From the NCBI GenBank assembly GCA_014871385.1, contig CM026424.1, positions 10,056,086-10,120,085 of the forward strand: DNA of 64,000 nt, written 5' to 3'. The notes beneath the pieces are model-generated. The model ran no database searches. It saw only the letters and a list, made by a program, of their open reading frames with translations, and was not told the origin of the DNA. Both the position numbers and the translations under genes were made by a program. Source of the stretch: Ceratodon purpureus. Lineage: Eukaryota > Streptophyta > Bryopsida > Pseudoditrichales > Ditrichaceae. The stretch's first letter is position 1; every line of letters begins with the position of its first letter. This document shows positions 50,500-62,224 of the stretch, one piece after another.

Positions 50500-53080
50500 A
50501 CGGCGTTCCCCATCTATGAATACCCTAGTGGCGGTCATGGGATATTGGTGGCGACACCCTTTAAAATTCTATAACTAATTCATATCATGTCCAAAAATTA
50601 TGATTCCACCTCCTGTCTAAGGTCTTCTTTAAATCTTAAGTTTTATCACTGAAAAATAGTTACACAATACAACTACATGCCTAATATTGTTGAATCCTTA
50701 TTGTGGCGGTCATAGGCCAGTTTACCATAAGGTATGAACACCTAAAGGCAGGCATCCCCTATTAGTGTGCATGTCAGATTCTTGCTTCAATGAAGATTTG
50801 ATCACCTTATAATTATCCATAATGTACCCCCATGCGTACATGCATTAGGGTGGTTGATTATAGGTTTACCTATATTGGTCACTTCTAAATTTTGTAGTTA
50901 TTATTCTAAGTGCTTATAAATATCCTAGAAATGGGGAAACTTTGTCTTTTCTTTTTGTTAATCATTGAAAAATAATAAGCCACTCATTCCACCTCTACAA
51001 GTATAGTGAATTCCTTAAATGTACGAAAATAGGTATTCACATCTTACATGTTTGTAATGTTCGGATTTTTTTTTTTCAAATGGCTGTTATGAAAACATGA
51101 TGGTAGAAGGGGAGTCATGTGATGGATTTAGGTCTAAGGTAGAGGACTTATAAGAGATAAATTCATCTAATTTTAATTGTTCAATCATGAATATTATAGT
51201 ATTCAATATAAATTTTAACAAAAAATATAATAGAATTTAATAAATTATAATAATTTAGTAATGCAACATGAGAATAATACATTGAGTTGAATATTTGAAT
51301 TGACATGTTAACTATTTTCAGCATGGCATGTACTGCATGTCTCAATTAAAGTGATTAAATGATTTAAATCATTTGCTAAATACATCAATTACCTCTGAAA
51401 ATATTTCTATAAATACTTCACAATGTCATCTTTGAGGTTTCCAAAAAAAAAAAACAACTTTGATTCACGAGTGCATAATAATCACTCTACAAAATATCAA
51501 AGTTTTCTCACCGTTTTCGGCAGTGTACTAAAAAAACTTCTTATAAGTTATTTCCTTCATAAAAGTTTAAAAAAATATTACAATTTTTAGATTTTTTATT
51601 TTTTTTCACTTAAAATATGTACATCTTTCTTTACTTTTACTGTTTGGATAAGGACCTTATTCAACAATGGAATTACTATAAAAGAAATAAGATTAAGCAT
51701 TTTTGTGTATTCAACTTAATAAAAAAAAGAAATTTCAAAATGCTACACTACACTTTTTACCGTAAATTTTTTTAATACAATTAGCTAAATTAGTCTTCTT
51801 GGACATGCACCAAAACCTCCATAAATCCATAATGTAAAAAACCTAAGAAAAAAAAGTTAGAGTGTATCAACCTAGTCAAAAATCTTGTCAAAATAGTCTG
51901 TTATTAAATTTCAATTGCAATTATCTTCTATTCATTATGCATTGGTCCATTATATTGAAAAAAAATTTAAGCTGTAGATTACTATAATTATAGAGTCAAC
52001 CATGAGATTATTGATTTTAGGTAGGCAAAGAAATTATATAATTTGCAAATCATAAAGAGACCCTCTATGAGAAGATCACATATCAAATCAATCTAAAGAA
52101 CATTTTGTATTAGAGCATTTTATATCAAAAGAACAATAAATTGGTTATAAGAAACCTTAATTTTTCAATTTTGATTTCAAATAATATATTTTTCATTTGT
52201 TTGAAACTTATATAGATATATACTCCATCAAGCAAAAATATCATATTCTTACTATTTGTTTATGAAAAAATGTGTAAATTTTGTCCAATTTAATAATTCA
52301 TCCAAATAACTCAATTGGGATGATGTCCATATTTCACCACCTTCTTCATCATCTATGTATGGTCAATTTTTCCATAATTAAGCCCATTTCATATATCCTG
52401 AAAAGTTTATACAAACTAAAAATCCCATCCAAGATTTCAAAGAAAAGATTCCATCATTTTTTATAATTGAAATTAGAATCAATTATGAAGTTTTTGTAGA
52501 AATTCGTGTTAATAGATGTCCAAGGCTCCGATCACTTGCATTTCCAAACAACCTCACCATACGACATAGTAACTAAAAAATTTCGAAGTATAACAAGGAT
52601 AACTACAGTAACTTTGTTTTCTCTTGTTTGCTTGATGAAGTTGTAAGGCCACCCAGGAAGATCATCTAAAAATATCATCCGATAAGATCATCCAACTATT
52701 TTGTCCAAAAAAATCATCCAAAATATCATTCAAATATTTCAATATATATATATATATATATATATGTTTTTTTTTTTTTTTTTTTTGAAAAAAATAAGGT
52801 TTGCTTTTCAAAAAAATGAATTTCTCATTTTTGGTTCTTAAGCAAAATATCAGCAAAAATGACATTAAATAGCTTAGAAATAACAGGATATTGCTAAACT
52901 AATTTGTTCAATCTTCGTTTCCTCATCTTCATAAGTTTTTAATTTTACATTTTTAATATTTAGAATTATTTTTGGATGAACCTCAGAGAGGGTCTACAAA
53001 GTTGCACCGAAGAGCTGACTTCTGATTGAGTACTGTACAGCTCAAACTTGGAGTCCGGATATATAAAACCGGGAGCTCAA
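50500..53080. other. AT-rich gene-free region
   Basis: Composition and texture resemble the left end of the window. No coding blocks are seen. An (AT)n tract (52742-52765) followed by a 20-base T run (52767-52786) lies near its right part. Confidence 0.65.
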
Positions 53081-53081
53081 A

Positions 53082-53287
53082 TAGCATGCGCATGAGGTAT
53101 ATTATGGTCCTATCCTCTAAATTGTTAGGCACACCAAAACAAGTGACCTCAGCTCTCATTTGCTATCATTTGCTCATCTGCAAGATTAAAACACAAAACA
53201 AATTAGTCGCATTGCATGCACTTATTCTGAAAAGTTATACAAAATTATGGACAACCAATCACTCAAATTCAGACCCATGGAAAATGC
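53082..53287 (+). repeat. Direct copy of 32841-33068 at the inner edge of arm C
   Basis: Starts with GCATGCGCATGAGGTA in both places and ends near CTCAAATTCAGACCCATG. It is in direct orientation although the adjoining arm is inverted, so it breaks the symmetry of the inverted duplication. In the left locus it lies just beyond the last surviving block of the glucose-transporter relic. Confidence 0.8.
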
Positions 53288-54027
53288 ACATTAATTCTCT
53301 AACTCAGTCCATACCCATTGAATTCTCTTATCCAATCCATACCGTGCACGTGGAACAGATGAAATGTAGTCGATGAAATGACCCCTTCGTATTGATCAAT
53401 CCATCCAAAAACTAGATGATTGCATTGTCAAACATCATTCACCAAAATCATCCATGTCAACTTTGTTTTCGACTTACCGCAGTCACATGCGTCGATGTTG
53501 AATAAGTGCACAGATTGCACCGAGATGCTATCTGACATACCCAAACACCTTCACATCTCATTGAGTGCCATTTAGCCGTCCACTACGATCCACATCATGT
53601 GGCCTAAGGAAATCCAGTGAACTACTTCGTCCAATACAGTCAATGTAAGGGGTGAATCCACGTCACCAACCGACTTTCTACTATGGTAGGGAAGGATGGT
53701 TTGCACCCAACTTATAATGCAATCTAATTGTCGAGAGATTGTTTCTTCTAGTGGCCTTCACCTTGTCTTTTGTGACTTCACTACCCGAGGAAACCACCTA
53801 AAACCAGAGACCAGCAAAACAACTTCGAAGAATCAAATTCTTGTCCACTAAGCCAACTTTACACTAAATATGTCACTTAAAAACAACACCTCTGCTGGTA
53901 GTGGCTGAAATGAAACATGTTGTTGCAGGCAAGCACACACCACGTTTCTTCCCACATATCAGTAGAAAAAGCTTTGGCTTTGATCATTGAAATAACTGAT
54001 TTACATCCATGTAAAAGTTTATCCATA

Positions 54028-54602
54028 CAGTCAAACCTCGATAAGTGTTACCTTGATAAGTGTTAAAACTCTATATGTGTTATGGAGATTTCTGCTCCCT
54101 TAAAATTAAGACTAGTAAGTGTTATGTGTTAAGTGTTATGTAATGTTGTGCTCCCGACTTTGTTAATTTTACCTCGATAAGTAATAACTTTCTAAAAAAG
54201 GACTTTTGTAAGAACCATAATGTGGAGGGAGATAACTTTGAGGTCAAGCAATAGTTTCTAGTTTCCATTTTAGAAACAAATTGATTGGTACATGTATGTT
54301 TGAGACCATAAAGTAAAAGATCATATATTTTAAGTTCATAAAGTAAAAGATAAGTGTACTTTTAAGTTTATAAACTTAAAAATAAAAACAAGTAGGCAAG
54401 GTGGAAATGATATAAAAAGGGAGTGAAGGCTATAAAACATATTATTACATATTATTTGTGTTGTGAACTTCATACATAGAATATGTATCCATTTTTTTTT
54501 GTAAATGTTATGTGTTTACTTAATAAGTGTTAAGTGTTACTATTCCCTAAGTGTTAACAAATAGTATGCTCCCAACCGTTAACACTTATCAAGGTTTGAC
54601 TG
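54028..54602. mobile_element. Non-autonomous pogo/Emigrant-type (Tc1-mariner superfamily) element with TA duplication
   Basis: 575 bp bounded by inverted ends CAGTCAAACCTCGATAAG and CTTATCAAGGTTTGACTG, with one mismatch in the first 18. TA flanks both sides (54026-54027 and 54603-54604). The ends resemble the CAGTAAAACCTCTATAAA ends of Arabidopsis Emigrant/Lemi1 pogo-like elements, which also target TA. No transposase frame is present, so it is a MITE. The matching positions in the other two segment copies (32031-32032 and 38102-38103) hold a single TA, which defines the ends precisely. Motifs like AAGTGTTA recur inside near both ends. Confidence 0.9.
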
Positions 54603-54944
54603 TATTCCACTTATAATGCCCTTTACTAAATGTGTTTTACTTTTGAATATAAATATATCATGTTCTAGGAGTTTGTTTGAGTTGGATGTATTTCAGGAAC
54701 TGAAGAACGTTTCCTATTTCAGCATGTCATTTACTAAAAGAGAGTGATAACTTCAGAGTTGCAACTTTGAAGCTGCACGTCTCTTGGAGTTAAAGGTTAT
54801 GTTCTCTATCAATGATGGACCTTGCAAGGCATCACTCTTTGAGCTTGGGCGACTTCAATATAAGGCTTGCTGGATCACAAGAAGAGTCAATTTCTCTCTG
54901 TCATCACTCTTTGCTCGGATTTGGGAGTCTCAGGTTCATAGTGA

Positions 54945-55233
54945 CTTTTTGTTTTGACTTTTTGTCCCTAATTTTTTTCTTTGACTTCTTGCCTTTGTCT
55001 TTTCAGCTCTCTCATTTTGCCTTTGTCTTTGTATCTTTATCTTTTTATCTTTGTCTTCTTCTTTTAGTCTTTTACATTAAATAAATGAAGTACACTTTTA
55101 CATTTCAATAATTTTAGAGGGAATTTATTAGTTTTATCAATACTCAAATATAAAATTATATCATATGAATAATTACACATGTTATTTTTTGTCCTATCTT
55201 AGCTCCTAAATGTTACAAAGTGAACACTCCTTG
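54945..55233. repeat. Insertion in arm C between 30-bp direct repeats
   Basis: The sequence around GGATTTGGGAGTCTCAGGTTCA at 54913-54944 recurs as GGATTTGGAAGCCTCAGGTTCA at about 55234-55262. The roughly 290 bp between them is T/C-rich and absent from arms A and B, where only one copy of the flanking phrase exists. Its open frame is low-complexity Phe/Leu and is not called. Confidence 0.65.
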
Positions 55234-56177
55234 CTGGGATTTGGAAGCCTCAGGTTCAGGTGCTGGTGAGTGTGACTACATGCATCTGATAGCATCCACA
55301 TGGCTCATTCAAGCGTGTGAGCATGTGTTTCGTTTTGGTGATGTCAGAGTGAGTTGTTGTTGTTTTGGTGGTGGTTTGAGAATTTGCATTTCCAGGTGTG
55401 GGGTGCAAGGGATCATTTCTGTCTTTGTGTGTTTGAGGTTGTTGTAGAGTAGATTTTGAGGAGTGTTCTCATCGGAGGTTTCTGGTACAATGACGCCATG
55501 GTTTCTTCTGCATTGCTAAAAGACGATTCCGTGCAATGTTGAAAGGCCTTGTAGGTTAGCATGCTTCTAGTTTTGGTGATCAGTGGACGCAGAACTTCCA
55601 AGCTTGGGGTTTGAGTCATGTTGGTGCAGTGTGATTGAAGTGCCAGGATTGAAGTTGCTTTCTAGGGCATTGTTCTTGGCCTGCGTAGATGAGATGCTTG
55701 CAATATGAAAATCTTTAGAGCTTTAAGTGGTGACACGTATTACTTGCTGTTGAATTGAACGTTTGGAGATTCGTGGTTGGGTCACCATCTAGATTGGAAT
55801 TTGGTAGGTTGGTCGTTTTCAGAATGTGTTTTGTGATCATGGACCCATGCTTGTTCCATGAACTTAGGGTATTCTGGAAGATGGTAGAAGATCTGCGATG
55901 TTCTGAAAGTAGCATTCAGGGTTTACTTTTGCCTGGGTTCATGAGGCTTGCCGCATGATAGTCTCACAACTCGTGGTCGAAGTGTGCCGTGAACTAAAGA
56001 AATGATGAATTTGCTGATTACTGGTTCCATTGTCCCACTCATCTTGGAAGCAATTTGCAACTGCAGGAATCCAGGCCTCGATCAGAGTTGTGCATTGGGA
56101 ATTTTGCAACCATAGATACTTGAGAAGGGAATTTCTGCTCATAAGGAGCTTCACTGTCGACCGAGGGCGAGAGCGCC

Positions 56178-57395
56178 ATGGCACCAAGGCCGTCGAGGAA
56201 TTTGAAGGAAGATGCGACGGTGTTGGGGGATATGAAGGATGATGTTGCCATGGATCCGACGCTGTGGGGGAATTTGAAGGACTATGTTGCCATGGAGATC
56301 ATATATGTGAAGGTACCGTTTCACAAGTTCTTCCAGCTGCGGCTGGTGTGTAAGGAGTGGAATCATCTGGCTGGCGATCGGAAATTCCTGGAGGACCACT
56401 TCAAGGAATACTTGGTACCGGAACCCTACTTCTACTTCCCCAGTGGTTGCGAATACTTAACTCCCATCCCTGCCTTCTTCCGAAATGGTCGCTGCATGGA
56501 TGGCTTTGTGACTGTTGACATCACCTCCGAGGATGTGGGCTGGATAGGGCTGAATAATCCTTGGAAGGATCGTGGTGGATGTTTCGCTGTAAATGGTCTA
56601 ATCTACAGCGAAACAGTGCCTAGCCATGACTACCTCGATCGTAAAAAGAAGACACCCAAAGTTGTGCAGAAGAGGGCTGAAAGTAGAAGGCAGGAGGTTT
56701 TTAATATCCACACAAGAGTGAGGCACAAGCTGCCTCCGTCGCAGTTGACCACAGCTATTCCCGTTGTTGGCATGTTGGTGGACACTTCTGTACGCCCGTA
56801 TGGTTTCAAAGTGATTCAGGGATGTGGCGACCTTGGAACTCAAATCTTTGACTCAAGAACGAATGCATGGGAACTTCGACCTTCTAGGCTACCTGCAGGG
56901 ATAGCTGCCCGATTGGACTCATTCCGTTCAGGGTCTCCCCATTGGAGCTACCATGGTTCAGTCAATTGTAATGGCCTTCTCTTCATCGCATGTGACGATG
57001 GTGACAAAATTTTGGTCTACAATGAAAAAGAGGACATATGGAGTACGCTCTATGCCCGTCGTGATGATTGGACCTCGAGTTTTTTATCCATTGGATCATG
57101 GCATGGGAGACTTTTTAATGCAAATCGAGGTATCCATGGCATCGATTTGACATGGGACTTGACATGGGTTAACCCATCAAGGCACGAATGGGAGCCGTAT
57201 GACCAAATGCCTGCAAATCTATATCAACGGCTTTTCAAGGATTACAATTTTTCAATTGTTGATATTGATTATTCTAGAAACTATCTTCTCATATGTTATG
57301 ATTTGACTTCTAAGGAGGATGGCAAGACCAAAATTGTGTTGTATGATCTTGCTACCAAATCTTGGAAACCGTTGACCTTTCCTTTGGGGAGGTAG
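56178..57395 (+). CDS. Intronless F-box-like/beta-propeller protein, copy c
   Basis: Single open frame of 405 residues with ATG at 56178. The first roughly 250 residues, including the KDxVAM repeats and F-box-like stretch, closely match copies a and b. From about residue 255 it diverges strongly (for example IDLTWDLTWVNPSRHEWEPY and FSIVDIDYSRNYLLICYDLT) before rejoining at VLYDLATKSWKPL. The changed region corresponds to later propeller blades, where such proteins usually bind targets, so a different substrate is possible. The frame is intact. Function is inferred only from the F-box-like N-terminus. Confidence 0.82.
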   Translation: MAPRPSRNLKEDATVLGDMKDDVAMDPTLWGNLKDYVAMEIIYVKVPFHKFFQLRLVCKEWNHLAGDRKFLEDHFKEYLVPEPYFYFPSGCEYLTPIPAFFRNGRCMDGFVTVDITSEDVGWIGLNNPWKDRGGCFAVNGLIYSETVPSHDYLDRKKKTPKVVQKRAESRRQEVFNIHTRVRHKLPPSQLTTAIPVVGMLVDTSVRPYGFKVIQGCGDLGTQIFDSRTNAWELRPSRLPAGIAARLDSFRSGSPHWSYHGSVNCNGLLFIACDDGDKILVYNEKEDIWSTLYARRDDWTSSFLSIGSWHGRLFNANRGIHGIDLTWDLTWVNPSRHEWEPYDQMPANLYQRLFKDYNFSIVDIDYSRNYLLICYDLTSKEDGKTKIVLYDLATKSWKPLTFPLGR

Positions 57396-58386
57396 TTATA
57401 GTTCTTTGAATAATTAAATTGATCAAAGAAATCATTTTACGCGGACTCATTTGAATCATCTGTGAATGTGAACAAACTACCTTCTTCTTGATGTGTAAGA
57501 CAACGTCACCAACAATCCCTTACTGCGGAGTCGGTCTTCACACATCTCCCCACCTTGCTGGTTGCCTTCTCTCACTTTCCTTCCTCTTCCACCACAAGCT
57601 TGCACTTGTTGGACATCGACTTCGGACCCCAAATCAATGCTCAAGTGTACCGACAGGCACCGTAAATCTAATTTGACCAGGTCTACACGCAAGTGGTTTT
57701 TCCAGAGTTTTGTATCATTGTGTAGCTTCTGTTTTAAGTGGATGGTACCGTGGGAGGTGATGATTGGAAACACTCTGCGTGAGCACCGTAAGTGTTTTTG
57801 CACGTCTTCTGGTCTGTTTCCTGTAAGTATCCAGCTGCTATCACTCTGTTTGATCACAGTAAGAGATGGAATTTTTTCTAGAATATCGATAGCAGAGATA
57901 ACTTCAAATACATGAATTTCAAGCACACAGACAGACTGCTGGGATGGTCGTGGGCACTGGGCATGCCCTGGTCTATTTAGCTGGAGACTACAGTCATTAC
58001 GGAAACTAATTAATTGGACAGTTTGTCGTTATTCTGCATGACAATTTCAAAGCAGGAAGAGTTCCGTTCGTTTTTGTGCCTGCTCGCTGTGGCAGTGTAA
58101 GCTGGGGTTTTGTAATGACGCACCGTTTGCTGCAGTGATTTCGAACACCCATTCTTTCCAGTCATGCTTGCCAAATCAAGTCTGATAGCTCTCTGTTCAT
58201 CTCTCTTTTCCCCTTCTCTTTTCAATGCGTTCTGAAACCATGAAATGGACTTCAAAAACAGAAGTATTAATATACAATGATTTAGACACTTTACATCAGA
58301 ACAAGGAGATTCTACCTGTCCTATCGTGCCTAGGCTTTAGAGGTAAGTGAACCGCAATGCATAGTTCCTGCTTGTAGCAACCTGGT
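57396..58386. other. Intergenic region inside arm C
   Basis: Inverted counterpart of 28509-29554, holding one unit of the roughly 250-bp repeat and the 3' flank of the truncated F-box gene copy. No gene is supported. Confidence 0.6.
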
Positions 58387-59499
58387 TCAGTTCTCTCTAC
58401 GTTTTGGAACGTTCCATAACCTGAAAAAACTTTTGCCTGAATCGTCGTTATCATCTGAATCACTGCTGCTAGACTCTGAAGCGCTTGCCGTGTCTCGACT
58501 CACCACGTACCTCACGACCTGCGATACGCATAAGACATAATCATCGAATACATACCTACGTTAAAAAGAGACTCTCCAAACTTCCAAGAGTACCATTTCT
58601 TGAAACATTTTTAAAAGAACAATTTACATTTAGTGCTTTGGAGGTATTCACACGCACCTGGCTAACAGACATTGGCCGAGGTGAATGATGATCTAGGATC
58701 TCCTTCCTTGAAACACACCTGCCCTTGACAGGTTTCCAAGGGGGCTCCACTAACCATATTACTTCTTTGCAAACTGGACAGTAAGCTCTATTCGACATAA
58801 ACAATTGTGATGAACGACCTGCAAACAGTGCACCACTCGCGCAATGAGAAACCATAATACATCTTCCATGTAATCTTCCACCCCCTGCATTGCAGACCTT
58901 CAAGAAATCTAGAAGGAGTCGCATATGAAATCAACAGGTAATCCCGTGCATTCTAGGAACGTCCTACACAATATACAATTTAAAGTGAGGTCTAGACATA
59001 ATCTACACCATCATACCTTTTTGGGCAAGATTGAATGCTTTGCGCCAGACTCCAGCAGAATTATCTGGTGGCTTTTGTAAGACCTGTCCGGTACTATTAT
59101 ATTGATCAGGTTTCCGAACAGCGTCACGGATTCCAGCGACATTCATCAGATTTAGACTGAGATTTGAGGTACCAAAGAGAGACAAGAATTGAGTACGCCA
59201 TAGCTTATCATCAGTTTGCTGCCACGTTCCATGCCCTGCAATAGAGAACATCATGCACAACATAGTGAGTTCTTCCAATTCGAAGGATCGAGTCAGTAAT
59301 TCTTGGCCACGCACAAGGAAAGCCAGTTCCAAACTCGATCTGAAAAGAGTTAATATCTTTCTAAGAAAATGACTGCTGCACAAGGTGTAACACATAGTAT
59401 TAAGAAAATACCTGCAAACTGCAGAAGCTATGGCCAACGATCGGGCATCCAAGTATTCGAATACATGGAGCAGAGTGTCCCCTGACAGCTGCAAGCATT
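58387..59499 (-). pseudogene. 5'-truncated, frameshifted copy of the F-box gene (exons 4-7)
   Basis: Contains near-identical counterparts of exons 4-7 of the gene at 25862-28508, with the same splice sites. Exons 1-3 are absent because the duplication breakpoint lies in intron 3. One extra base in the A run at 59215-59217 (GCAGCAAACTG against GCAGCAACTG) shifts the frame in exon 5, so the spliced product would stop within a few codons. The stop equivalent to the parent's is at 58387-58389. If intron 4 were retained, the same insertion leaves one frame open across exon 4, intron 4 and exon 5. No promoter is evident. Confidence 0.82.
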
Positions 59500-59526
59500 C
59501 TGTGAAGAACATATGGTCAACATACT

Positions 59527-62224
59527 GTATGTTGAGGGGGACAGCACAATAAAGTGGACCACAAAAGTGCAAAATTTGATAACTAAGAAGTGACTATGAA
59601 GTGTGTTGTTTTGGAAAGCTCAAAGCTGATTTTTGAGCATATTGGTGTAGTTTTTGAGCATTTTAGTCACTTCATAGGGTGTCATAAGGTATTATACACG
59701 CATCTCATAAAAAGAACATCCTCAATTGAAACTAATTTTGACCACTAGTTTCAAATCATGAAAATGAACTTTTCGAGTGTCTTAATTTCTTCATTTGGTG
59801 CCATCTATTGTCTTTCGAAGATGTTTTTTTCAATTTAAAAAACAATGTTCGTTGGAAAAACACGCACAAAAAGTACCGGGCGGAAGTGACCTCTTAAAAA
59901 ATATTCTTGCGGTACTTTTGGAACCTTAAACCAATTAATGAGTATATGCATTAACTATTTTAGAATACTTCTTAAACATACAAAGGGCATCACTTAATTA
60001 AAAGTGGGTTTTTGATATTTTTTGATTCTTTATGGGACCTCTAAGTCCGCCTCATTGATTTGGGTTTGCTTGTGCTGCAGGGTGGTAAGTTTGAGTATGT
60101 GTTTGAGTATGTTTAGTGGGGAGGTTCGTTTGGAGTGTGTTATGTTTCTTAGGGTTTGGTGGATGTGAATGGAATGGTGTTGTGAACATATTCAATTACT
60201 TACAAGCCTTCACATGTCTTGTAGTGCAAGTAATGTGGCACCTATGTGTTGATCAGTGGTATTGCATCAAACCCATGTCATTCTTAATTTCTATGTTGTG
60301 TGCCGGGATGTAATGTTGGGTTCTTTAGTTTTGGGTTTCAGAGTGTGATCAATTAGGGCTAATTGGGTCAGATTTTCTAGAGAATGGTTTTGGAGTTGAT
60401 CTCACGTTGATTGTAATTAGTTGTAATTTGGAAATGTATTGTTACGTTACAGTTTAGGTGATGTACTGTAGTTTTAGAGTTGCAAGTGCGGATGAGAGAA
60501 GATTGTGCATCAACAACATGCACTTTTGGTACTGAAATGAGATGCCAGGTTTTGGAAGTCGCATACTCTAGGAATTTATTTGAGAGTTGTGTAGTGCATT
60601 GAAACCTTAAGTGAACTAGCTTTGTGTGATGGTTTTTGTTTTAGGGTTGTTGTTTGCAGATACTCATCTGCAGAAGAGGAAAACGGATGATGGATATGTT
60701 CTAGATCGCAACAATGACATTGTTCGCCTTAATGATGTTGAAGCTGGCAATCAGCTGCTTAAGAGGGAATCAAACTTCCCTCCGCCAATCTCTTTTGGAT
60801 TATGGTCCCTCTTTCTTTCAAATCTGGTTCTGTGATTGTTGCTTGTATTATACTTTGTTTCTGAATTCACGAATGGGAGTGTAGTCATGCAAGGGTGAAG
60901 GAAGAGTGGAGAAGGAGTATAGTATGAACTGTAATGGCTGTGGTTTGTTCGTCTGCTATCGCTGTGAGGAAGATTTGGAAGGAGCTACTTACCTGAACGT
61001 GACTGTTGGTGCTCTTTAGCTCTCTTGCTCCAGAAACCAATCCGCAGATTTCACAATCTGACCAGTGACCTTCCCGTCGGTTGTTGATATTCAATTACAA
61101 ATTTTACAAACCCTAAAGTGTTGTTAAGTGTCCTTATGTGAAACTAATGTGGAAATGAGATTGGTTGTAGGATGCTCCAGTACCACCGTGCTTATCACAA
61201 ATAGGTCGAGGCTTTATTCAGGTTGCTATAGAACTTGTTGAAGATTTGGCACACAATTATCTTAAATTCTCCTGATTATAAAATATAGTTCAACCCTGTT
61301 TTGGACCTTGAATGTGTAAGAGTTCTACACTGAAGTCTTTGAATTCTCTTTTAACTCCTTGATCACTTAAGATCACTAAATCCTTGATTTTTTGATGTCG
61401 AGCTAGTCCGTGAATCATGAAGGCGTCACTGACGAGATTATCTCTGCTCAACTGTGAATGCTGACGATCCTCGTGTAACTGTGGCTACACGAGCAGCTCT
61501 TGGTGAAGAAGACGATAACCTACGAACTCAGTACATGGGAACGCTGATCTTCATCGGGCCAGACATGTGAAGGCCTGTGAGTGGTTGAATATGTTTAACA
61601 TGATTTCAATAAAAGATCTTCACACATCCATTCCTATGTCAATCAACAAGTGATCAAACTTTGATCAACAAGTGCCACATGAATCAGCAACAGGGTCACA
61701 CTCAACATGACAAAATCATGTTTTTAGAAGCTCATCTCTCAGGGGCTCAATGAGTCCCATGTGATGCAGTACCAAGAAAGAGATTTAGATGGCCTCAAGC
61801 TAACAATCTCGTATGTCAATCCACAAGTGAAGCTAACTCTTTTCAAACCAGAGCCACAATTCTACCACAACCAGCACCTGGATATGTTGCAAAAGACATG
61901 CACTTATGTTTGGACAATCAGTGAGTGTCATCTGATATCAGAAAAGAAATCTACTCTTGGAGCTGAAGGGACTGTGTGAGTCAATTGGCATCGACATGAA
62001 GAAATTTGTGAACTTAGAAGCTTGCTGACTTACACTAAAGCTCTGTGCTTTGAGTGGAGTCTACGTCAGCATGGAGTCGGTGCGTTGGGAACCAAAGAGC
62101 TGAGGTTGTATGAAATTATAAATGCAGGGAGGGAAGGTGGGAGGGTAAGAGGTGGTGTTGCTTGGGCAGGCATGCTTAGTTTTTTTATTAATTTATTAAT
62201 GAACCTCCACGGCACGCCTCCGCT
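59527..62224. other. Region with scattered coding-like fragments, no confident gene
   Basis: Mostly AT-rich. A few short plus-strand blocks look coding-like and follow acceptor-like AG sites. Examples are [20 protein letters not shown] near 60660-60790, PCLSQIGRGFIQVAIELVED near 61172-61260, DDPRVTVATRAALGEEDDN near 61450-61520, and LSLRQHGVGALG-like sequence near 62050-62090. They do not join into a model and I do not recognise the family. They may be remnants of one decayed gene. Confidence 0.35.

Larger units (their letters stand above)
53287..59526 (-). repeat. Arm C of large inverted duplication
   Basis: Reverse-complement counterpart of 27369-32772. It is about 0.8 kb longer, explained mostly by a 575-bp transposon and a roughly 290-bp insertion. 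It carries the third F-box-like gene on the plus strand and a truncated F-box gene copy on the minus strand. The outer breakpoint is sharp near 59526, after which the sequence is unrelated to intron 3 of the parent gene. Confidence 0.9.

Noticed and set aside
54812-55084. 90-codon plus-strand frame rich in Phe/Leu
   Set aside because: Low-complexity T/C-rich DNA within an insertion; a membrane-like look is expected from such composition.
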